Below, piece after piece: positions 1 to 8,538 of a DNA stretch of 18,248 bases. A program made the position numbers and the translations under genes. Numbering within the stretch: position 1 is the first letter of the stretch; each line of letters starts with the position of its first letter. The stretch covers positions 108,610-126,857 of the forward strand of contig NW_003152757.1 in assembly GCF_000003605.2 (NCBI RefSeq), written 5' to 3'. This DNA is from Saccoglossus kowalevskii (Eukaryota; Hemichordata; Enteropneusta; Harrimaniidae). The notes under the pieces are model-generated. The model did not search any database. It saw only the letters and a list, made by a program, of their open reading frames with translations, and was not told the origin of the DNA.

Positions 1-1151
1 TACGTTGTTTTTACCCCTGATTAAAAAATCTAGCTAAAACGAAGTGAAGGAAGAAATACTAATTTTCACATTGCTCTGCCATTCCCTTTCACTGAGTTTC
101 TAGTGGCCAATCCCTTAAGTGTAATTTTGTTTTTTTACACCTTCCCATCTACCTACCTTAGGGTTGCTAATGGCCGTTAGAACGATAACGCAATTGAGCC
201 CCCCCCCCCCCCCATCTTAAACGATATACCTCAGATTGGGCATGGAGCTAACGAATTCTCAATTACATATACGCTGACTGGCAAAGGGTCACTGCCCTAA
301 CACAGTTGAATAGTTTAATGTTGCCTGACATACGTTACATACAGAGTGTTAGAAACATCTGTGAGTGTTGATACTTGTCCATATTACTGGGTCTGTGATA
401 CTTTGTTGCACTATTGTTGCCTTGGCATCACCAGATGTGCACTGCCCTTGAACAAACTATCAGCAGTACAAACGACACACAGGAGTAGACAGCATGAACA
501 ATGTAACTGTTATTGCGCCTACTCCAGTTGTTAACAATCTACGTGTAACAATGGCTTTGTTAGAAAAGCCACGTAAATACTCGACTACTGTACATCACGC
601 ATGCGTGGTAGATAATACTCTCCCGTCCCAAGTTTCTGAGTAGCTCATTGTCTGCAGTGTGTGACCCAGGAGACGTACTTACCGATTAAATATCTTCAAT
701 TCATCCAAACACCTGGGTGGGTTTCACCATAGACACGAATACAAGTCTTGTATATGCTAGTCATGTTGTTATTTGTTTTGTTATTCAGTGCAATTTATTG
801 TTTTACTATCATTAAATAAAATATATAAATTGCTCGAACTATTAGCGTTACTATCGCAACGAAGGTGTTATTCCCGATTGGGCTTTCATCCAAATACATA
901 TCTGAGGGTCGTCTGTAATATAAACACGTCAATTTGTCGAATTTATTTTAGATATATATTTAAATAACATATTCTGTGTCCCGAAATGCGAAACGCTATC
1001 GACTGAGCAATGCCATAGTCCTACCTGGATTCATTGTTTTTTTTGAGAGTATGAAAGTATCTTGTCAATGTGAGCTTTTATCAAAATTCTCACCGTAATC
1101 GGTAAATAATTCCCTTATCAGGTGGTATTTTGAATCATAATTTGGACTACT
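1..1151. other. Noncoding stretch, no gene recognised
   Basis: All six frames are broken into short pieces. The longest open frames are near 60 codons, have no recognisable protein features and in part lack an ATG. The stretch holds a C15 homopolymer at 199-213 and ordinary AT-rich sequence. I see no RNA gene or transposon ends. Confidence 0.6.
199..213. repeat. Poly-C tract, 15 bases
   Basis: There is an uninterrupted run of 15 C on the plus strand, which is 15 G on the minus strand. Such runs are prone to length variation and sequencing error, and can form i-motif or G-quadruplex structures. No function is implied by its surroundings. Confidence 0.95.
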
Positions 1152-1244
1152 AATAGAATAGAATAGAATAGAATAGAATAGAATAGAATAGAATAGAATA
1201 GAATAGAATAGAATAGAATAGAATAGAATAGAATAGAATAGAAT
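1152..1244. repeat. (AATAG)n pentanucleotide microsatellite
   Basis: A perfect period-5 tract of 93 bp (about 18.6 units of AATAG) has no interruption, which points to recent expansion and probably length polymorphism. On the minus strand it reads (CTATT)n and gives a false open frame of repeating hydrophobic and Tyr/Ser residues, which is not a gene. Pentamer tails of this kind sometimes mark the 3' end of LINE copies, but no LINE sequence is recognisable beside it. Confidence 0.97.
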
Positions 1245-1659
1245 CATGTATTAACCCTGTGAACATAATGTTACATTTGTTTGGATCCTATTGAATTATA
1301 CAATGGGATGTGATTCTTATGACTATTTTTTTGTTTTACTTTCAAGTTCTATTTGATTTGTTTACATCGTAAAGTATATTGGTCGCCTAAGTTAAGACGA
1401 TATATAAAACAATTTATAACGGCAAGTAGAACAAATAAAAAACATAAAAATAAAAAAAAAACTATGACTACATCGGATTTTAATTGAACATGTCTTAAAA
1501 TAAAATAAAATAAAACGTATTCATCATTTGGAATATAAATCAAATCAAACAACGCTAAGATGATTTTAGTAATAGTTTTATTATATCATGGAATTGTGGT
1601 ACACGTCTAACTATTAATTGAAAAAAACGAAACGATTTTTAAATATGTACCGCTATGTA
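1245..1659. other. Noncoding spacer between microsatellite and MITE
   Basis: This is AT-rich sequence with A-rich runs around 1435-1460 and a short (TAAAA)4 tract at 1496-1515. I see no coding potential, RNA gene or transposon end. Confidence 0.6.
1496..1515. repeat. (TAAAA)4 simple repeat
   Basis: Four perfect tandem copies of TAAAA lie in an A-rich context. This is low-complexity sequence only. Confidence 0.9.
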
Positions 1660-1789
1660 CACTGGTGGATCCAGAAATTTGGTAAGGGGCGCTCCTATTG
1701 ACGTGGCATGACGTGATTTGTCATTTTTTGTTTTGCGGGCTGAAGGGGGAGGCGCCCTCTAGTAAACCCAATAGCAGGACCCACCATTG
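1660..1789. mobile_element. Probable hAT-type MITE (non-autonomous DNA transposon)
   Basis: The two ends form imperfect terminal inverted repeats. The left end reads CACTGGTGGATCC, and the right end read on the opposite strand is CAATGGTGGGTCC, matching at 11 of 13 positions. Partial similarity continues inward: GGGGCGCTCC at 1686-1695 faces GGAGGCGCCC at 1748-1757. The left end resembles the CAGTGGCGGATCCAG-type termini known from hAT superfamily elements of the Tip100/Zaphod kind. At 130 bp with no coding capacity it is a MITE-sized, non-autonomous copy. The expected 8-bp target site duplication is not clear: the flanks share only the bases ATGT, with a one-base offset. The copy is therefore probably old, or its ends are off by a base or two. 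The family assignment is inferred from the ends only. Confidence 0.6.
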
Positions 1790-2582
1790 AAAAATGTCAC
1801 ATGATCCCCATAGCAGCACGCTCCCATTACAAAGTGACGACTGGGGCTGGTTTAAAGCAGCTCCTATCGATCCCCTCCTGGATTAATAAACTGTGGGATA
1901 CCCAGACAAGGGTTAGAATTGGAACACGATCCATAACATTAAAACAGTTGGCCCCTATATTTTGATAATAATAGAAAACAAATATGAATGGATTAGACCG
2001 ATTGTTAACATTCTTTGGACGGGGCTATTAGCGATGTGTGATGTACATCCATTCGCATAACCACTAGGACTGACTGGAATTACTTTACACAAAGGTACTC
2101 TTACATTGTGGCTACTTTGAACAGATTTGAAAACACTTGATCGATATGTTGCACTGCGAGGTCAGACCGTTCTTTCTACATATCAAAACAATAATCACTT
2201 TTATTTTAGAATCTACTCACGTCGCTACCTTTCATCTCATACCGCTGTCACAACAAATGACAAAATACTTAACAGATTAATAAATTTGTTTTGATATCAT
2301 TATTACGTCATTGAAAGTGATTTCATCAGCAGGCGTAAATTTTGTCATGCTATTTTTTTCAATAGTATATATATTTGTTTATTATAACGTCGTGCGTTTT
2401 CTTTATGGGTTGAACGAGAACCTCGTATATTAATGGAAAACTAGCACCGAATCAAATCATTTAACTTGCTGAGGTGGATGATACACATATATTCAGAACA
2501 ATTTGTTCACACTTTTTAAGTCAAGATACTTGTGTGTATTTCCATGACAAATTGTAAAAAAAATACGTCTTATAATGAAAAG

Positions 2583-2591
2583 CACGTGACC
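2583..2591 (+). promoter_or_regulatory. CACGTG E-box, CACGTGACC copy 1
   Basis: This is a CACGTG E-box with the ACC 3' flank shared by two other sites in the next 2.2 kb. CACGTG cores bind bHLH-zip factors (USF, MITF/TFE, Myc/Max families). There is no adjacent gene to connect it to. Confidence 0.3.
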
Positions 2592-3469
2592 GTCGCCGTT
2601 TTTTTTTGTCACGAACAAATCACTGGCTTTATCACGCTTTTGATTTTAAACTCATGTCATTTTTACAAATATTACTCATGCCCATATAGTGGAGTATGAT
2701 TCTCGTCATCCCAGTCTGTTTATATGACAAACTATCTTTTTTCCTTTTTAAGCCAGCCAATGAGATCCGTTTCGGGATAACAGTAAACATCCGCCGTATC
2801 TGGTTGAAAAGCAGTGAATGACGGATACCGTGTCACGGCGCTCTCGCCGATAGAAAAATGCCATTAGCCAATTTAGATGGAACATAATATCACCAGTTCT
2901 ACGCATCTGTTATGTAACTGGGTCTAATGATCTGACATACACATCGGTATCCATTTAGTAAACTTTTTGTATTTTAAAGACGTGTTAAAAACCTCATCAA
3001 CCATCTTTGTAGTCCACTTAACATTGTTCCCATTACTGTCTCTGAGTTTTCCTAGACAGTTTATCAAAAGGAAATTTCACAGTTTGAGTCATAAATTATT
3101 GAAACACATTTCAATTTTAGGAAGCACAAATTTAAATGTTAATGATTACTAAATTAATCATATTATTAACATCATTAAAGTTGCCGCTGCTACATGAAAT
3201 GTTTATCTTGAAAAAAATAGTGTACTGTTTTTTACTTGACCGAGAAAATTGTAAAACATAATACAATATATTAACATAATCATTGTCATATGATGTTGAT
3301 TTGTTTATCTTCATTATCGACTTTATTCGTATTCTTGTCAGAGAATGTTTAATCCCCAAAGTTAATATCTTTCCTTTGCTAATTATCTAGTTATAATAAT
3401 CATTGAAATCTGAATATTTTACCCACGAGTTTTGACTATTCGGATAATTAAACTATTCTACCCAACAAT

Positions 3470-3478
3470 CACGTGACC
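3470..3478 (+). promoter_or_regulatory. TCACGTGA E-box beside a TATA-like motif, copy 2
   Basis: TCACGTGA at 3469-3476 is the full palindromic M-box/CLEAR-type E-box, and it continues as ACC like the other two copies. A TATAAAA motif follows at 3483-3489, four bases further on. The pairing looks promoter-like for the plus strand. However, a TATA-driven start would fall near 3510-3520, inside or after the start of the weak 96-codon frame at 3498, so no gene is supported downstream. Confidence 0.3.
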
Positions 3479-4739
3479 TTTTTATAAAACGCATGTCATG
3501 CCACCATCAGCTTCTCGAGTTCTGTGTGTTATATGTATGTTAATCCACCTAAAGCCATGGCTCAATATAATTGGTTATTTTAGAAGCCATGCTTGGAGAG
3601 AGGATTTTGAAAACTTTTTTCCGCAGAATTTGCTGTACTCCTATACAACTTATTCAAAACCAATCAAAGTGGGAAACCTTATTTTGACCACGATAAGTCA
3701 TTCAACGGTCATGCTAATGGGCACGCGTTATAAGTTTGCAGTCGGACGTTCTAAAAACAAATGTCGACCTCATGTAATATTTCTGTGAGACGATAGTCCG
3801 GGTCAGTAGTTCAACGCTACCAAAACGTGAATAGGTAGTTTAAATTATGACAGCGTGTTACCTAAAGACTCGGTGTTTAGACTCTACGTTAAATTGAACT
3901 TTAGTTCTGAGTTGTTATTGCTCAAAATAGGCCTTTTTATTTGTTCTGTATTACCAGGTGTTCTCACTCGTTGATATGACCATTTGGCAGTCTGTCTGTT
4001 TTGAAACAAATTGAAGTAGGTCCCTGGTTTAAATGCGTGTATCTAGCAAATTTATGATTGACAATTGTAATGGCATGTAGAGAGGAAGAAAACATGATGT
4101 TCGGCAGTCAGATATGGGTAGGTAGCAACTACTGTACACACGCAAAAATGAAATAACGCTGTCAGCGGTTTTTGAATTTAATCAAGTCGGGAGGGGGGGG
4201 TAACTGATAACTCATCGATCATGATAACAAATCTGAGTTAACTCAGCGATTAAATAAAACCAGTAAATAAACGGGATACTAAATCACGTTCAGTGATCAG
4301 TGAGAGATACGACTAAATTTAGCCTCAATTATACGTGCATGATACCAAGTCGGCCATGGTGGTTATCGCCGGGGAGTTTACTCTAGAACGAATTTAATTC
4401 GTACTAACACTAAATCAGTGCACAACTGTACAATGGTTGCGAGTTGCGAATAGAATTCAAACACAATATTACAGTTATTAAAAGAGAAGAGAAACAACAT
4501 TTGTTTTCTTAAATGTTATTTAATTGTTTTTTCAAGCTGCATGTGGAGATTTGGAGTGTTATACCATATCTCATATTCCTGTAATAATACATATTTACAA
4601 TAGGGTATTGCTTTAGGTGATAATTCGCCTAAAATATATGTCATGACACAATAAAAAAATAATTTGTTTTGGACGGAGTAAGAATAAAGTCAATTATAGT
4701 TTATCTTATAATATATACATTTACTGGAGTTCTTACAAT

Positions 4740-4750
4740 GTCACGTGACC
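4740..4750 (+). promoter_or_regulatory. GTCACGTGAC E-box (CLEAR-type), copy 3
   Basis: GTCACGTGAC at 4740-4749 is a perfect 10-bp palindrome matching the CLEAR/TFEB-type consensus, and it is extended by C into the shared CACGTGACC. It is a sequence match only; there is no recognised gene next to it. Confidence 0.35.
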
Positions 4751-4914
4751 AGCCGGTCTTTCCTCAAAGATGGTACACTTCAAGGTTTGAACGGGGTTAC
4801 AAATTCGCCACATTTGTAGAAAAACGTGACTTTTTAAAAATTTGTTACAATCATAATTTGCCATGTTTTGTTAAAACAAACTTATCCTGTAAAAGCTTAC
4901 GCAATATTGTCAAT

Positions 4915-4927
4915 TCACCTTTGACCT
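4915..4927 (-). promoter_or_regulatory. DR1-like nuclear receptor element
   Basis: On the minus strand, AGGTCA is followed by one base and then AGGTGA. This is one mismatch from a perfect direct repeat with a 1-bp spacer (DR1), the type of site bound by RXR, HNF4 or PPAR-class receptors. Motifs this short occur by chance and no gene is attached. Confidence 0.2.
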
Positions 4928-5363
4928 CAAATTTATAGGGGCGACAAATATTTTCAAATTAAAATATCCCCTAAATCAATAAAGATGTAAAGATCATGTA
5001 ATGGAATTTCTCTGGCGTGATGATTTGACAATGTTTTCCATTACTTTCTTTTTAAAATCCAACATTACTCTTATATATGCGCCATATATGGCAAGTATTG
5101 AAGCTAAGTGACTATGGATTATTTTCGCTAAAAAATCAATTTCCTGCGTTGTGGTTGAAGTACTTAGTACTTTTAGTCATAAGCCCAAAAGAAGGAATCC
5201 ACCAACGAATTCAAAATAAATTCCCAGCGAAAATAATAAAAATGTATTGCTACATTTCTTGTGACATTCTCCAGTATGCCTGTACATGCTCAGATTGAAA
5301 AAGAAAGTAAACCTGATGACATTCTGGGTTCCATTCTGTAACGTTTAACATATGACAGTTACA

Positions 5364-5510
5364 ATGTAATAATTGAATGAGCCGGCTCTCAAACATGGAT
5401 GGAAATATACATGTAATAATTGAATGAGCCGGCTCTCAAACATGGATGGAAATATACATGTAATAATTGAATGAGCCGGCTCTCAAACATGGATGGAAAT
5501 ATACATGTAA
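5364..5510. repeat. 47-bp perfect minisatellite, 3.1 copies
   Basis: Three complete head-to-tail copies plus a few bases repeat with a period of 47 bp and no mismatch that I can find. Each unit contains the perfect 10-bp palindrome GAGCCGGCTC and an ACATGT palindrome. The GC-rich palindrome stands out from the AT-rich surroundings. Complete identity between copies points to recent duplication or gene conversion. Confidence 0.95.
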
Positions 5511-5769
5511 ATTTGACACAAATACACATGTTTATATGTGTTAATAAATATACATGACATGACAACCAGAATTACAATAAATATCACACATTGATATTAA
5601 AGCCTCACGGTCGTCGTTTGGTATGGGTCCCACACGACGTACACGTAGAAACATTGTTTGTTTACATGCAATTCAAACGCGGGCAGCGTGACGACGATGA
5701 CTCTTTTAAAGCTGGATGTACCCTTGATACCGTAGTTGAATCGACTTTCAAATTTACCATAGAAACAAA

Positions 5770-5821
5770 CGACGTTAACCATGTATTGATAACAACGACT
5801 TTGACCATGTATTGATAAGAA
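5770..5821. repeat. 26-bp tandem duplication
   Basis: Two adjacent 26-bp units (5770-5795 and 5796-5821) differ at three positions and share ACCATGTATTGATAA. This is a small local duplication. Confidence 0.85.
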
Positions 5822-7632
5822 ACGCTTGATCGTACACACTACTCAGCCCAGTTATTAGTATGTCGAGTGTTTGCCACACATGCATCCAGTCGCGAGGCAG
5901 TTAACCCATGAATATCAACACATACAAATAAACTAATATACTTCACTGCACGGATCATTGTAAATTGACAGTGAAATGCGTTTGTAAATAAAAGACAGGA
6001 AATTTACAATCATATTATTATGAGGGTCATTTGTTATAGCCACGGCCACGGCGATAAAGCGACAAGTATCTGTTCATCACAGGTATTTATTTTAATTGAG
6101 TTGAATTTAGTTTATAAACACTCGAGTGTATCGTCGACGTTCAATGTTCAAATAAGATCTCTAACACAACTGAAGTTGACAACGGCGATCCATTAAATGT
6201 AACACATGGTATGGCCTGTGGCAGTTAAAAAGAATCAATACGATTACTAGTATTATCGTAGACTGTTGGTGAACAATATTGTTAGAACAGACTATAACAA
6301 CAGTTTTTGTCCCCCCCCCGCTTTTGGATGAATTAATAGCCATTAATTAAATGTAGACACTTGCTTAATACACGCTGACTGATTTGTGTATTTTATTATT
6401 AAATCTCAATAATAAAGTGCCCAGATACAGCGCGAGGTTTTCATCGGATAAACAGAAAAAAACAGCTTAATTTTAAAAACCTTGTGAAGGGAAAACGCCA
6501 TTGTGGGTTTGAGGTCTTTCACGTACAATTGCGAACGAGACGTACAACGTGCGGATTAAATATAAGTAAAAGCACTGTGTCCTCAGCACATTGCGTTCCT
6601 TAGCATTGGGTTCGTGTGAACTCACTATATGGTTCAATAATTTAATAGTTTATGTTCGCGTACAAAAGTTCCCTTTAAATGTTTTACTATTGGCTATTCG
6701 AACACGGACGCATTGAAGCATGTGTCATACAATCAGTGGTATGGGGTCTTATACAACCACTGAAACGCAAGGTGTATAGTCGGGTAAAGTGACAAACGAA
6801 TCAGTCAGCTTAAACTCAACTAAACGTGAATATAGTGCTTTAACAAACTTAAATCGGATGCAAGAGTTTGGAAGCACACTTGGCTTAGGGCACATTGAAG
6901 TGGTAATAAGGAAAGAAAAAAGATTTATACGTTTTAGGGTTAACCAAATCTTCGTCGCGGTCACCTGGATGAAGCTATTGTGTTAGTTGGTAACATAAAT
7001 ATGTCAGTCTTCAGCCTGCTGATCAGACCACCTTTGACTTCAGCAAATATTTATGTGTGTATCTTGGGGTACTGTTAATTTGTAGCTTTGTCGCCCGGAC
7101 AATTAGTCACTGCTTTGATGCAATGTACAGTATCGAGTATGTTTGTAAGTGGTGTCAATTTCAAGCCCATTCTTGAGCACGTACCTTGAATCCCATTCGA
7201 TTGTTTGTGGGGCGTTTGCCAAATATTTGGGACTACGTAAATATGCAGGGACTGTGGCAATTCTGTGTACTCGTCTGTATAGATGAAATATGCACAGACG
7301 CGCACACCCACAATAAAATGTTGATGTGGCCAGATAAAATTCTTTGCACTACTGTGGTAATCGGTTGTTTTTGAGTCGACTGTACAACCTATTCACCGAG
7401 CAGTATACTGTACCAATATCGCTACCGTTTCATTAAACACATTGAATACTTCATTCTATTTAAATAGCGATTAGTCAATCATAGTTAGTGAAAATAGTAT
7501 TCATAGAATACAAATTGGTAAACTTGAAACGATTTACCTATCAACTTGTGCCAAAGCGGGACACGTTATGTTGTGCGACACACCACATATATAGAGATAA
7601 ACCAAGAAGTAACGCCATATTTTAACATTTGG

Positions 7633-7650
7633 TGGTTGTCCTGACAACCA
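7633..7650. promoter_or_regulatory. Dyad TGGTTGTC-ct-GACAACCA
   Basis: A perfect inverted repeat with 8-bp arms is separated by 2 bp. It could be a site for a homodimeric DNA-binding protein or form a small cruciform. It lies about 900 bp beyond the stop codon of the minus-strand gene. No factor is assigned. Confidence 0.25.
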
Positions 7651-8538
7651 TCTATGTATGCGCGTTCAACCTGACGGGACAAGGACAATTTTTTATACGC
7701 TGTTGAAGGAGGTTACGCACAATAGCCAATGTATGTAAAAGGTCGGAGTAACATATCAATTGCATTTGGAGAAATAAAAGGCACTGCCGGCAGACATTAC
7801 AACACTTCATACGTAGTAAAATACACCTGGTAGAATTGCCAGTTTGTATTCACGGGTCGTATGAACCCTTTCATGTATAGTGTGTACTTGTTGTATTGCG
7901 CTGCTTTTTTATCGGCACGTTTTTGTTTTCGTGGTTGACATTTGAAGACACTGCTACAGTGCAGTACATGACCTGTCCCTATACTGACTCATTATTATAC
8001 ATAAACCGTGTATATTTTACGAGGTTTTACATACGTTTCTAGATCGAGTGAAATAACAATCAAGAAACAGACAGCTGAAGATTTTAACTTGGTACACGAA
8101 TGTGCCAAAATGAATAGATACCAATTTTAAATGTGTCTAAACCAAGACTTGCATCCTACATTAGTCAACTATTAATTACACATTCATTGTTAACACACTC
8201 CTTCTCAAACTTATCTATAAAAAAACAACACTCTCGTACCCTGTCATTGAACAGAAATTCTATTCAACTTGAAGTAACCAGGGTTGCATTATTGTGCGTT
8301 GATAGTTAACTTATTTAAGTAATCACGAACATATATCGGCAATATTTTTCGCGAGTTACCTAATTTGACCGAACTTTAAGCTCAACTGCCTTATGACGTC
8401 CAATTTGATTATTCTGCATTATAACAATTTTTGTCACAATAAAAAGAAAATGATATATTGAAATGTAGATATATCAAATATAAATATTTACATTACACAC
8501 TTCAAAATAAATAGTATTCTCTGATTCTAGTGTAAGAT

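Larger units (their letters stand above)
1790..5363. other. Noncoding stretch, no gene recognised
   Basis: This 3.6-kb stretch has no open frame with protein-like features. The longest ATG frame, 3498-3788 (96 codons), has no recognisable domain, and the frame at 4669-4938 opens with TTG rather than ATG. The notable content is three copies of CACGTGACC (listed separately), a G8 run at 4193-4200, and a DR1-like nuclear receptor half-site pair at 4915-4927. Unannotated exons of a gene outside the window cannot be excluded, but I see no supported splice structure. Confidence 0.5.
5511..8538. other. Noncoding stretch downstream of the gene
   Basis: This stretch lies 3' of the minus-strand gene and contains no credible open frame. 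It includes a 26-bp duplication at 5770-5821, a C9 run at 6311-6319, a small hairpin-capable inverted repeat at 6733-6740/6756-6763 (8-bp arms, 15-base loop) and a near-perfect dyad at 7633-7650. The 3' UTR of the gene should begin at 8538 and run leftward. No canonical minus-strand AATAAA was seen in the first several hundred bases. The nearest weak variant is AATAAA-like AATATA at 8454-8459, about 80 bases past the stop codon. Confidence 0.5.

Noticed and set aside
1065-1247. 60-codon minus-strand frame with a repeating ILFYS peptide
   Set aside because: It is the translation of the pentanucleotide microsatellite, not a gene.
2180-2297. Inverted repeat ATATCAAAACAA / TTGTTTTGATAT (2180-2191 and 2286-2297), possible MITE
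   Set aside because: The arms are only 12 bp and AT-rich, so such a pair is expected by chance in a window of this size. No longer terminal repeats or target duplications were seen.
3498-3788. 96-codon plus-strand frame with ATG, next to an E-box and TATAAAA
   Set aside because: The translation resembles random AT-rich sequence and no family is recognised. A start driven by that TATA motif would fall after the ATG.
4669-4938. 89-codon plus-strand frame
   Set aside because: It opens with TTG rather than ATG, has no domain-like features and lies in AT-rich DNA with no supporting signals.
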